In this document: positions 53,139 through 61,243 of the stretch, piece after piece
How the letters are laid out: every line of letters starts with the position of its first letter
Position numbering within the stretch: the first letter of the stretch is position 1
Assembly (NCBI RefSeq): GCF_024508665.1
Contig: NZ_JANINP010000002.1
Location: 348,598-412,597, forward strand
Direction of reading: 5' to 3'
Length of the DNA: 64,000 nucleotides
Source of the DNA: Sphingomonas sp.
GTDB taxonomy: Bacteria; Pseudomonadota; Alphaproteobacteria; Sphingomonadales; Sphingomonadaceae
Notes under the pieces: model-generated
What the model was told of the DNA's origin: nothing
Database searches by the model: none
What the model saw: the letters and a program-made list of their open reading frames with translations, nothing else
Position numbers and translations under genes: made by a program

Positions 53139-54074
53139 TCATGTCGCGAAACTCGACGCCAGGCTGCCCATCATCATCGCCCAGCCATCGACCAGCACGA
53201 ACAGCAGCAATTTAAACGGCATCGAGATGATCGTCGGCGACATCATCATCATGCCGAGCGACATGAGCACGGTCGCGACCACCAGGTCGATGACGATGAA
53301 CGGCAGGAAGATCAGGAAGCCGATCTGGAACGCCGTCTTCAATTCGCTGGTGACGAACGCCGGCAGCAACACCGAATAGGGAATGTCGGTCGACGTCTTG
53401 TACGGACCCGAATGCGCCATGTCGGCGAACATCTTCAGGTCCTTCATCCGCGTCTGCTTGACCATGAAGGCATGGAGCGGCTGGCCCGCGCGCTGGATCA
53501 TCTCGGTCCCGCCGATCTGGCCGGCGGAATAAGGCTGGATCGCCTGGGTGTTCATCTGATTGATCGTCGGCGCCATCACGAACAGCGACAGGAACAGCGA
53601 CAGGCCGATCAGCACCTGGTTGGGCGGCGTCTGCTGCAAACCCAGCGCCTGGCGCAGGATCGACAGCACGATGATGATCCGCGTGAAGCTGGTCATCATC
53701 AACAGGATCCCGGGCAGGATCGTGAGCAGGCCCATGATGATGAGGACCTGGAGGCTGAGCGACAGCGGCGCCTTGCCCGCGCCATTGGTCGCGGCAGCCG
53801 CGCCGGGCCCGCCGAGCTGGCCCAATGCGCGATCGACTGCGTCGCCGATGCCGGGCTTGGCCGCGGCGGCCGGGGCCGAGGAAACAGTGGTGGTCGCCGG
53901 CGCGGCGGGCGCGCTCTGGGCGAAGGACGGCATCGCGACGCTCAGCAAGGCGACGAAGGCGAGCAGGATCAGCACCAGCTTCATCAGCTGGACATTCTTC
54001 GGACGCGGAGCGGCGGGAACCGGCGCGCGGAACAGCGAAGGGCCGTCTTCCCTGAGGCGGCGGATCGTCGTCAC
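53139..54074 (-). CDS. fliP: Flagellar export gate protein FliP
   Basis: The main component of the export gate, an inner-membrane protein with a cleaved signal peptide and about four membrane segments. Family blocks are SLQVLIIMGLLTILPGILLM, SFTRIIIVLSILRQALGLQQ, PNQVLIGLSLFLSLFVM and a C-terminal ISMPFKLLLFVLVDGWAMM. The GTG at 54074 overlaps the fliO stop (GTGA) and gives 311 residues with a 30-residue basic leader before the signal peptide (MKLVLILLAFVALLS). An ATG at 53984 starts directly at the signal peptide (281 residues) but lacks a clear ribosome site. Gene identity is certain, start less so. Confidence 0.92.
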   Translation of the reverse strand: MTTIRRLREDGPSLFRAPVPAAPRPKNVQLMKLVLILLAFVALLSVAMPSFAQSAPAAPATTTVSSAPAAAAKPGIGDAVDRALGQLGGPGAAAATNGAGKAPLSLSLQVLIIMGLLTILPGILLMMTSFTRIIIVLSILRQALGLQQTPPNQVLIGLSLFLSLFVMAPTINQMNTQAIQPYSAGQIGGTEMIQRAGQPLHAFMVKQTRMKDLKMFADMAHSGPYKTSTDIPYSVLLPAFVTSELKTAFQIGFLIFLPFIVIDLVVATVLMSLGMMMMSPTIISMPFKLLLFVLVDGWAMMMGSLASSFAT

Positions 54075-54334
54075 TTGGGCAGCCCCCCGGCCTTGTCGAC
54101 CAGCTGGACGCCGCCGCGGCCGACCGAGACGAGCAATTTCTGTCCTTCGAATTCGATCACCGCGAGGCGCAGGCCCGGCGACAGCATCATCGTTTCCTGA
54201 ACCTTGATCGTGCGGTTGGCCGGCTGGCCGGGCATCCGGCTTTCGAGCCGGCGCCACAGCCACAGACATCCGACCATCAGGCCGCAGACCAAAGGCAACA
54301 GCACGAACAGCTTGAGGATATACGACCAGAGCAT
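54071..54334 (-). CDS. fliO: Flagellar biosynthesis protein FliO
   Basis: An 87-residue protein with one N-terminal membrane segment (about 5-27, ILKLFVLLPLVCGLMVGCLW) and a small cytoplasmic domain (RTIKVQETMMLSPGLRLAVI, then GQKLLVSV). FliO helps assemble the FliP ring. It is short but within the range for FliO. The start shares one base with the fliN stop (TGATG), and the stop overlaps a possible fliP GTG start. Confidence 0.88.
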   Translation of the reverse strand: MLWSYILKLFVLLPLVCGLMVGCLWLWRRLESRMPGQPANRTIKVQETMMLSPGLRLAVIEFEGQKLLVSVGRGGVQLVDKAGGLPK

Positions 54335-54624
54335 CAGCCGCGCTTCTCGGGCGAAACCAGTTCGGTCAGGCGGACGCCGAAGCGTTCGCCGACAGTGACG
54401 ACCTCGCCACGACCGATCAGCGTGCCGTTGACGAACACGTCGAGCAGCTCGTTGGCCTGGCGATCGAGCTCGATCACCGAGCTTTCGCCCAGAGCGAGCA
54501 GTTCGCGGAGCGTCAGCCGGGTCTGGCCGATCTCCACCGTGAGCTTGACGTCGACGTCCTGGAGCAGCCGGTAATTGGCCGCCATATTGGCGTCGACCGG
54601 GAAGGTCCCGGACAAATCGGTCAT
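54334..54624 (-). CDS. fliN: Flagellar motor switch protein FliN
   Basis: A 96-residue cytoplasmic C-ring protein with the SpoA domain: LLQDVDVKLTVEIGQTRLTL, then LLALGESSVIELDRQANELLD, VFVNGTLIGRGEVVTVGERF and GVRLTELV are all canonical. It forms the lower C-ring with FliM and receives export complexes via FliH. The ATG overlaps the fliM stop (ATGA). Confidence 0.97.
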   Translation of the reverse strand: MTDLSGTFPVDANMAANYRLLQDVDVKLTVEIGQTRLTLRELLALGESSVIELDRQANELLDVFVNGTLIGRGEVVTVGERFGVRLTELVSPEKRG

Positions 54625-55562
54625 GCGAGTTCCTCGACATTGAGAGAGAGCGAATTGAGCTTGATCGCGGCGCGTCCGTTGGACGTGCCGACGGTGCCGG
54701 TACCGAGGCGGCCATTGGCCACCATCACCGGCACGTCGGCGGCGACGCTGATCGGGATCACGTCGCCTTCCTTGAGTTCCATCAGCTTGGCGAGGCTGAT
54801 CACGGGCTCGGCCAGCACCGAGCGGACCGGGAAGGTCACCGTCATCACGGCCTTGGCGAGACCGTTCTGCCACGCCGGATCGGGCGCGGCGCCGAGCACC
54901 TTGCCGGTCAGCGACGGGGTGTACGGCTTGAGCGACTGCACCGGATATACGATGTCGATGAAGACCGGCTTGCCGTGATGCTTGCCGATCCCGAAACGGG
55001 TGACGACCATCGGATCGTCCCCATCGATACCGGCGATCATTGACGGATTGGCCTCGACCCGGCCGGGCGCGAAGCTGACCTTGGCGAGCGGCTCCCAGGA
55101 CGTGGTCATCGGCTCGGCGACGATCGCCGCCAGCCGGCCGAGCATCGCTTCGGCGGCGGGCGAGAATTCGTTCGGCATGTCGTGCGGCGCGGCGCCGGTG
55201 CCGCCGAAGAACAGGTCGAGCAGTTCGAGCGCGAACTTGCCGTCGACCACCATCAGCGCCTGGCCATTGCCCGGCGCCATCATCAGCGGCACCCAGCCGG
55301 TCAGCCCTTCGGGACGTTCGGCGCGGTAATCGGTGAAGCGCTGCACCATCAAAGGCTCGGCCCACAAGCGGACTTCCTGGCGCAGCAACGGCTCGAACAC
55401 GCCGCGCAGGCTCCGCGCCAGGCGCGCGGAGAGATGCTGCAGCGTGTGCAGATCCCCGAACGGATTCAGGTTGGCGCCGCCCAGCGCGGGGGCGTGTGCC
55501 GCCGCCGCGCGAGGGCGTTCGCGCCGGTCCGTGTCGGATATGGATGACGAGCCGTTAACCAT
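54621..55562 (-). CDS. fliM: Flagellar motor switch protein FliM
   Basis: A 313-residue cytoplasmic switch protein. The middle domain has the DLHTLQHLSARLARSL start and the ALMVVDGKFALELLDLFFGG segment. The C-terminal SpoA domain (LKEGDVIPISVAADVPVMV) ends just before fliN. The N-terminal CheY-binding peptide usual in FliM (LSQDEIDAL type) is not recognisable in the first 30 residues, which are Ser/Arg/Ala-rich. This suggests a changed or absent CheY docking site, judged by eye only. It starts 6 bp after the fliL stop. Confidence 0.94.
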   Translation of the reverse strand: MVNGSSSISDTDRRERPRAAAAHAPALGGANLNPFGDLHTLQHLSARLARSLRGVFEPLLRQEVRLWAEPLMVQRFTDYRAERPEGLTGWVPLMMAPGNGQALMVVDGKFALELLDLFFGGTGAAPHDMPNEFSPAAEAMLGRLAAIVAEPMTTSWEPLAKVSFAPGRVEANPSMIAGIDGDDPMVVTRFGIGKHHGKPVFIDIVYPVQSLKPYTPSLTGKVLGAAPDPAWQNGLAKAVMTVTFPVRSVLAEPVISLAKLMELKEGDVIPISVAADVPVMVANGRLGTGTVGTSNGRAAIKLNSLSLNVEELA

Positions 55563-55568
55563 GCCCGG

Positions 55569-56159
55569 TCACTGAACAACAAAATTGGTAAAGTAGACGT
55601 TACTAATCCCGCCAAATCCCTCTTTTTGTTTGAGCGTGGCGTTGATTGCGGCGACCAGCCGCTGGGCGAGATGCTTCTTGCCCTCGCCGGTCGTGACCTC
55701 TTCCTCGGTCGCGTCGCCCAGCGCCATCAGCACCGCCGAGCGCACCGCGATCTCGTTGGTCTTGAGGTTCTCGATCACCGAATCGTCGTACGGCGTCGAC
55801 ACCGCGATCCCGATCTGGACGTAATGCGGACTGTCCTGCAGGTTCGAGGTGAAGTCCTTGTCGATCGCGTAATAATTGGAGGCATATTTGTCGCCGCCGC
55901 TGCCCGAGGGCGGCTTGGCGCCGCTCGACGCCGTGGCGCCCTCGCCTTCCTTGCCGTCGGCACCGGCGCGCTTCTGCTCGCTCTTCGGTACCAATTTGGG
56001 GCCTTCGGGCCCGGCCGCCTTGGCGCCGCCCAGCATCCCGGCCGCCCACAGGCCGCCCGCCGTACCGCCGCCCACCAGGATCACGCCCAGGAGCATCAGG
56101 ATGATCAATTTGCCTTTTCCCTTCTTCTTGGGCGTGTCGGTCTTGGCTTCGTCACTCAT
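55569..56159 (-). CDS. fliL: Flagellar basal body-associated protein FliL
   Basis: A 196-residue inner-membrane protein. A Lys-rich cytoplasmic start (TPKKKGKGK) is followed by a membrane segment (LIILMLLGVILVGGGTAGGL) and a flexible Gly/Ala/Lys-rich linker. The periplasmic FliL domain (YYAIDKDFTSNLQDSPHYVQ, ending VYFTNFVVQ) has the SPFH-like fold that surrounds stator units. The ATG has GGGGGAATGAACG upstream. It lies 15 bp after fliK. Confidence 0.94.
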   Translation of the reverse strand: MSDEAKTDTPKKKGKGKLIILMLLGVILVGGGTAGGLWAAGMLGGAKAAGPEGPKLVPKSEQKRAGADGKEGEGATASSGAKPPSGSGGDKYASNYYAIDKDFTSNLQDSPHYVQIGIAVSTPYDDSVIENLKTNEIAVRSAVLMALGDATEEEVTTGEGKKHLAQRLVAAINATLKQKEGFGGISNVYFTNFVVQ

Positions 56160-56174
56160 CGTTCATTCCCCCAA

Positions 56175-57449
56175 TCAAGCTACACGGCCGTCATCGACGG
56201 CCTGAATTTCGTCATCCCCGCCGGTCGCGAGGCGATTCTTGCTGTCCTGCCTAACTTCGGCCTGCGGCCGCGGGCGGTCGCCCCCGGCCATGCCCGAGCC
56301 GCTCAGGTCCACGCTGGTCCCGGTCAGACGGATGCCGCGCGCCTCGGCTGCGGCATTGAGTTGCGGCGCGGCGTCGGCGAGCAACGTACGCGTGGCCGGC
56401 TGTTCGGCGGTGAAGCGGACGGAGACCGCGCCATCGGCATGCGTGCGCAGCGACACGTCGATCCGCCCGAGCGCCTCGGGCCTGAGCCGGATCGAAGTAT
56501 CATTGGCATTGGCGTCGTCGCGCAGCGCCTCGATCCGGTCGATCATCTTTTGCGGCCAGTCCTGGCGGCCCATATCGAGCGCCTGGCGTTGAGCCTCGCC
56601 GGGCTTGGCGACCAGCTGCATGGCATCGGCCGGAGCCAACAATGTCGCCGCGGCCGTCAGGCCGCCCGGCTGATTGCCCTCGCCTTCGCCGGCGGACTTG
56701 CGTTCGGGCGGCATCGCCAGCGCGAACAATGCCGGCATCGGCGCATTGGCCGAGGCCAGTGACGCCAAAGTCACTGGCGCCGCTTGCGGCACTGTGATTC
56801 GGATCGGCTGTGCCGCGGGCTGCTGCGTGATCGGGCGATCGGCGGCAACGATCGGTTGCTTGGCGGCAGGAGTTGGCTTCGGTAGGTCGGCGGTAGCGGG
56901 AAGCGCGGCGTCGATCGTGATCGGCGCGTTGGCAGCGGGCTGGGACGCTGCCGATGCCGGCGTCGTCGCCGGCAGGGGTTGCGTCTCCCGCAAGCCTGGC
57001 GGCGTCGCCGGGGGAGCGACGCCTTCGGGCCGGGCCTGGGCGGTATCGCTCGCGGCCGGCAAAGGCAGCATCGGCAAGCTGGGCTGCGGGTTCGCGGCGT
57101 TCGGCGCAAGGGGCGCGGTGACCGCCCCGGCGGCAACGGGTTTCGCGGCACTGGCAGCAGGCAGGGCGATCGGCGCGACCGAGAGCAACCAAGCGAGCGC
57201 GGGGTCGCCTTTTTCATCGTCCTTTTCCGGCAAGGGATTGCCGGTCGCGGCATCATCCTGCCGCTCACCGCCAGGTTGGTCTTGCTTGGCCGTCACCACG
57301 GCCTTGCCGATCATCAGGTCGAGAAAGGCGGCAAGGTTGGGCACTCCCGGCGCCCCGTCGGCAGCAATGCCAGGAGCAAGCAAGGAGGGCGCGGCGACCT
57401 TTCCGGGCAGCGCGGCAGTAAGAGTAGCGGGTAGAGTCAAACCGGTCAT
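56175..57449 (-). CDS. fliK: Flagellar hook-length control protein FliK
   Basis: A 424-residue export substrate that measures the hook and triggers the FlhB switch. Residues about 60-290 are Ala/Pro-rich and probably unfolded. The conserved C-terminal domain (about 305-395) has SIRLRPEALGRIDVSLRTHA followed by DGAVSVRFTAEQPATRTLLA, the core FliK motif. It starts at ATG 57449 with GAGGGG six bases upstream. A small stem (GGAGGC/GCCTCC) lies in the 42-bp gap to fliJ. Confidence 0.9.
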   Translation of the reverse strand: MTGLTLPATLTAALPGKVAAPSLLAPGIAADGAPGVPNLAAFLDLMIGKAVVTAKQDQPGGERQDDAATGNPLPEKDDEKGDPALAWLLSVAPIALPAASAAKPVAAGAVTAPLAPNAANPQPSLPMLPLPAASDTAQARPEGVAPPATPPGLRETQPLPATTPASAASQPAANAPITIDAALPATADLPKPTPAAKQPIVAADRPITQQPAAQPIRITVPQAAPVTLASLASANAPMPALFALAMPPERKSAGEGEGNQPGGLTAAATLLAPADAMQLVAKPGEAQRQALDMGRQDWPQKMIDRIEALRDDANANDTSIRLRPEALGRIDVSLRTHADGAVSVRFTAEQPATRTLLADAAPQLNAAAEARGIRLTGTSVDLSGSGMAGGDRPRPQAEVRQDSKNRLATGGDDEIQAVDDGRVA

Positions 57450-57491
57450 GAACCCCTCATGCAGGAGGCGTGCACTGCCTCCGCGGGGGTA

Positions 57492-57914
57492 TCAGCAAGG
57501 ATCGTGCCGAATCTTCCGAACGGCCGGCGCGGCCTCGAGCGCGCGGATCGCCTTGAGCGCCGCGTCGCGGTCGGCGCGCGCCATCAATTTCTCGACCGCC
57601 GACTGGTCGCGCTTCGCCTCGCGCGTCGCTTCCGCGGCGCGTTCGGCGGCGGCTTCGGCGGCGCGCAGCCGATGCTCAGCATGCTCGGCCGATTGGTGGA
57701 GACGCGAGCGGAAATGCGCGGCGGCGACCAGCGAAAAGCCGCTTCCCGCCTCGGTCGGTGCCGGCGCGACGCTGTCGGCCAGCTTGGCGATACGATTGGC
57801 GAGATCGGCCTCGCTCGCGATCTTGGCATGCGCACGGACTTCCTCGGCGCGAGTCATGCCAAGTTGAAGCGTGCGCACCCGCAGGATGCGGTCGAGTTGG
57901 CTTTTCTTATGCAT
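57492..57914 (-). CDS. fliJ: Flagellar export protein FliJ
   Basis: A 140-residue protein, almost entirely helical and Ala/Arg/Glu-rich (AEHAEHRLRAAEAAAERAAE), forming the coiled coil that sits in the FliI hexamer and links it to FlhA. The N-terminus KSQLDRILRVRTLQLG is typical. Identity rests on composition, this N-terminus and position between fliI and fliK. No clear ribosome site is seen; a large inverted repeat (57926-58003) ends 12 bp before its ATG. Confidence 0.85.
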   Translation of the reverse strand: MHKKSQLDRILRVRTLQLGMTRAEEVRAHAKIASEADLANRIAKLADSVAPAPTEAGSGFSLVAAAHFRSRLHQSAEHAEHRLRAAEAAAERAAEATREAKRDQSAVEKLMARADRDAALKAIRALEAAPAVRKIRHDPC

Positions 57915-57925
57915 GGAAGTGCATC

Positions 57926-58003
57926 GGTGCCGGCCCGCGCCCCCACCCAGCCGCCCATAGGATAATATTATTGGGCGGCCGGGTGGGGGCGGGGGCCGGC
58001 ACC
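57926..58003. repeat. Large imperfect inverted repeat between fliI and fliJ
   Basis: Arms of 32 bp (57926-57957 and 57972-58003) match at 30 positions around a 14-bp AT-rich loop. They carry a CCCCCACCC/GGGTGGGGG core. On the minus strand it could fold in the mRNA just past the fliI stop (9 bp away) and ahead of fliJ. Its sequence is not that of the CCCTCCCC elements. Confidence 0.8.
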
Positions 58004-58012
58004 GTCATTACA

Positions 58013-59344
58013 TTAAACATTGCCGAAAACGCCGATCAGTTCGGCAACGGCCTCTTCTAGCGCAACCTTGGTGTCGGCGTCCTGGCGGATATATTCCATC
58101 ACCGCGGGGTGATAGGCGATCGCCGCGTCGATCTCGGGATCGGCGCCGCCGCGATAGGCGCCCATCAGCACCAGATCACGATTCTCTTCGTAGGTTGCGA
58201 GGTGGCGGCGCAGCACGCGCGCGGCGGCGATGTGATCATGCGGTACGATGTCGGTCATCACGCGGCTGACCGACGGGCCGAGATCGATCGCGGGATAGAC
58301 GCCGCGTTCGGCCAGCGCCCGGCTCAGCACGATATGCCCGTCGAGGATCGAGCGCGCGCTGTCGACCACCGGATCATTGCCGTCGTCGCCATCGGCCAGC
58401 ACCGTATAGATGGCGGTGATCGATCCGCCGGTATTGACGTCGGTACCGGCACGCTCGATCAGATTGGGCAGCATCGCAATCGCCGACGGCGGATAGCCGC
58501 GCGCCGAGGCGGGCTCGCCCAGGGCAAGGCCGATCTCGCGTCCGGCATGGGCGACGCGGGTCAGCGAATCCATGATCAGCAGGACCTTCTTGCCCTCGGC
58601 GCGGAATCCTTCGGCGATTGCGGTGGCGCGGAGCGCGCCGCGGATGCGCAGCACCGGCGAATGATTGGCGGGTACCGCGACCACGACCGAACGCGCGCGC
58701 GCTTCGCCCGCGACCTTGGTCTCCAGGAAGTCGGCGACTTCGCGGCTGCGTTCGCCGATCAGGCCGATCACCACAACGTCGGCTTGCGCGGCCCGGACCA
58801 TCATGCCGAGCAGCACCGACTTGCCGACGCCTGAGCCCGCCATGATGCCGACGCGCTGGCCCTGGCCGATCGTCAGCAGCCCGTTGATCGCGCGAACGCC
58901 GACGTCCATCGGCTGGAGCACGCGCCCACGATCGAGCGGGCCCTGCAGCTTGCCGGCGAGCGGCCAATGCTGCGCGCCGCGGATCGGCCCCAGCCCGTCG
59001 ATCGGCTTGCCGGCGCCATCGACCACGCGGCCGAGCAAGGCGGCGCCGACTTCGGCGGCGCCGGGCGCGCCGACCGGGCGAACCGGGGATTGCGGGAGCA
59101 GCGCGGCGGGGCCGCCGAGATTCATCAGCAAGGTGCGGCCATTGCGGAAACCGATCACCTCGGCCTCGACCTTGGCACCGCCCGCGGCGCCAACCTGGCA
59201 AACCGTGCCGACCGGCAGGTTGAGCCCAACCGCCTCCATCAGCAACCCGTCGAACGACGCGAGCCGCCCCGATATCTTGGGCTGCGGCGCGAAGCCGGCG
59301 GTGCCGATGCTTTCGAGATAGTCTTCGGCGAAACGGTTCAGCAT
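58013..59344 (-). CDS. fliI: Flagellar export ATPase FliI
   Basis: A 443-residue cytoplasmic ATPase related to F1-beta. Walker A GSGVGKS (170-176), the family segment VIGLIGERSREVADFLE, Walker B KVLLIMDSLTRVAHAGREI, and SARGYPPSAIAMLPNLIERA are intact. It energises unloading of export substrates from FliH-FliI complexes. The ATG at 59344 follows CGGGGAGGA by six bases; this ribosome site is one arm of a hairpin in the palindromic element at 59351-59502. Confidence 0.97.
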   Translation of the reverse strand: MLNRFAEDYLESIGTAGFAPQPKISGRLASFDGLLMEAVGLNLPVGTVCQVGAAGGAKVEAEVIGFRNGRTLLMNLGGPAALLPQSPVRPVGAPGAAEVGAALLGRVVDGAGKPIDGLGPIRGAQHWPLAGKLQGPLDRGRVLQPMDVGVRAINGLLTIGQGQRVGIMAGSGVGKSVLLGMMVRAAQADVVVIGLIGERSREVADFLETKVAGEARARSVVVAVPANHSPVLRIRGALRATAIAEGFRAEGKKVLLIMDSLTRVAHAGREIGLALGEPASARGYPPSAIAMLPNLIERAGTDVNTGGSITAIYTVLADGDDGNDPVVDSARSILDGHIVLSRALAERGVYPAIDLGPSVSRVMTDIVPHDHIAAARVLRRHLATYEENRDLVLMGAYRGGADPEIDAAIAYHPAVMEYIRQDADTKVALEEAVAELIGVFGNV

Positions 59345-59350
59345 CTAAAA

Positions 59351-59502
59351 TCCTCCCCGGCACGGGGAGGGGGACCGCGCGACGTAGTCGCGTGGTGGAG
59401 GGGGCCCATCCTGCGGCCGCCTTCTCGCTTTTGGCTCATTTGGGGTTGGGCCCCCTCCACCATTCGCTCCGCGAATGGTCCCCCTCCCCGTTCCGGGGAG
59501 GA
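59351..59502. repeat. CCTCCCC-type palindromic element between fliH and fliI
   Basis: Outer 26-bp arms (59351-59376 and 59477-59502) match at 25 positions. Inner 16-bp perfect arms lie at 59393-59408 and 59447-59462. Between outer and inner arms each side has its own short stem with different sequence (GCGCGACGTAGTCGCG and TTCGCTCCGCGAA), so pairing is kept although the bases differ. Confidence 0.85.
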
Positions 59503-59517
59503 CTGAACGACCAAACC

Positions 59518-60240
59518 TCATTCCGGCAACGCCGCGCGGTCGATCGCCTGGGCGAGTTGCTCGATCCACAGGTCAGGGCCGTCCTCGACGATGGTCGCGG
59601 CGGATTCGAGCACGAAATGGCCGCGCTCGACCTTGATATCGCCGGCAGCGAAGATGTTGCTGGGCAGATGTCCGTCGACCAACGGCATGTCCTCCGGGTT
59701 GAGCCGCAGCACCGCCGATTCGGCATCGTCGGCGAGCAGGCCGGCGGCGACGGCGACGCGGCGGTTGAGCAGATCTGCGTCGATTCCCGCCTCGCCGACC
59801 ATCTGGCGGACCAATTGCATCACGGTCTGGCGAAGATGCCCAGCAAGACGGTCGCGATCGATGCGGCGATCGTCGTTGATCGCGGCGGTGAGGCCGTCGA
59901 TCAGCGCGCGGTCGCGCGCCGCATTGGCCGCGACTTGGGCCATCGCCGCGGCGATGCCTTCTTCATAACCGAGCGCCTTCGCGGTGGCGATCGGATCGAC
60001 GAACCCCGACGGCTGTTGCGTCGCGTCGAACGGATCCCAGCCCTCGGTCGGATCGTCATGGCGATCGGCCGGCTCGAAATGGCGCGGTTGAGCCTCGGGT
60101 TGCGGCGGCGGCTCGGGAGTCATGTCGCGCGGCGAGAACGCCATGCCCTTGGCGGCGAAGGCACGACGCAAAGCGGCCCCCGCCTGGTCATGGCGGCTCG
60201 CGAAACCGGCGACAAATTCGTTGAGCGCGCGGTCAGACAT
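59518..60240 (-). CDS. fliH: Flagellar export regulator FliH
   Basis: A 240-residue cytoplasmic protein that dimerises, binds FliI and docks it at FliN. The middle has the helical segment ALGYEEGIAAAMAQVAANAA, followed by a V/A-type ATPase E-subunit-like C-terminal domain (LRQTVMQLVRQMVGEAG, then LRLNPEDMPLV, ERGHFVLESAATIVEDG). The N-terminal third is Pro-rich and poorly conserved, as in other FliH. It overlaps the fliG stop by 8 bp. Confidence 0.88.
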   Translation of the reverse strand: MSDRALNEFVAGFASRHDQAGAALRRAFAAKGMAFSPRDMTPEPPPQPEAQPRHFEPADRHDDPTEGWDPFDATQQPSGFVDPIATAKALGYEEGIAAAMAQVAANAARDRALIDGLTAAINDDRRIDRDRLAGHLRQTVMQLVRQMVGEAGIDADLLNRRVAVAAGLLADDAESAVLRLNPEDMPLVDGHLPSNIFAAGDIKVERGHFVLESAATIVEDGPDLWIEQLAQAIDRAALPE

Positions 60241-61243
60241 AATCGTCGTCGCCGCCCATCATGATCGTGCCGTCCTTGGCCAGCGCGCGGGCGAGCTGGA
60301 TGATCGCCTTTTGCGCGTCGAGCACTTCGCTGAGCTTCATCGGGCCACGCGCTTCCATCTCGTCGCGGATGCCGTCGGCGGCGCGCGACGACATGCAGCC
60401 GAGGAAGCGGTTGCGCGTCGCCTCGTCCACGCCCTTGAGCGCGCGGGTAAGCAGGTCGCTGTCGACGTTGCGGATCAACGTGCCCAGATTCTTGTCGTCC
60501 ATGTCGAGCAAATTCTCGAACACGAACAAGGCTTCCTCAATCGCCTTGGCGACTTCGCGGTCGATCTTGAACAGCTTCGGCATGACCCGCTGTTCGGTGG
60601 TCTTGCGCGCGCCCGACAGGATGCGGGCCGCTTCCTTGGTGCCGCCGAGCATCACCCCGGCGGACTGACCGCCGGCGCCGCTGCGATTGGCGAGCATCGT
60701 GCGGAGCGTATCGACTGCCTCGGGCGTGATCGGGCCCAGTCGCGCGACGCGGTGGAGGATTTCGGGCTGCGCCGCGTCGGGCAGCAATTCGAGCACCTGG
60801 CCGGCGACGTCCTGATCGAGATTGGCGATCACCACCGCGGCAATCTGCGGATGTTCCTTCTCGATCATCGACGCGATCTCGGCCGCGTCCATCCAATCGA
60901 GCAGGTCGATCTGGCATTGCGCGTCGGGCGGGGTGATCCGCGCCAGCACGCTGTCGGCCTTTTCGGGACCGAGCGCGCGGGTCATCATCGTTTCGATGAT
61001 CGGCTTGGGATCGAACCCGATCGCGGTGCGGTCGCGCGCTTTGCCGACGAAATCGTCGAGCACCATCTGCACCTCGGGCTCGCCGACATCGGCGACCGCG
61101 AACATCGCCTTGCCGAGCTGGCGAACTTCCTCGGGATCGAGCTTCTGGAGGATGGCCGCGGCCTCCTCCTCGCCGACCAGCATCATCAGCACGGCGGCGC
61201 GTTCGACGCCCGAATAGGCGCGCATGGAGGTGGGAGCGTTCAT
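60233..61243 (-). CDS. fliG: Flagellar motor switch protein FliG
   Basis: A 336-residue switch protein lying between the MS ring and the C-ring. N-terminal (YSGVERAAVLMMLVGEEEAA), middle (EHPQIAAVVIANLDQDVAGQ, with the EHPQ motif) and C-terminal torque domains are all present; the last carries the charged LLDMDDKNLGTLIRNVDSDL helix. The length is normal. The start shares a base with the fliF stop (TGATG). Confidence 0.97.
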   Translation of the reverse strand: MNAPTSMRAYSGVERAAVLMMLVGEEEAAAILQKLDPEEVRQLGKAMFAVADVGEPEVQMVLDDFVGKARDRTAIGFDPKPIIETMMTRALGPEKADSVLARITPPDAQCQIDLLDWMDAAEIASMIEKEHPQIAAVVIANLDQDVAGQVLELLPDAAQPEILHRVARLGPITPEAVDTLRTMLANRSGAGGQSAGVMLGGTKEAARILSGARKTTEQRVMPKLFKIDREVAKAIEEALFVFENLLDMDDKNLGTLIRNVDSDLLTRALKGVDEATRNRFLGCMSSRAADGIRDEMEARGPMKLSEVLDAQKAIIQLARALAKDGTIMMGGDDDYV

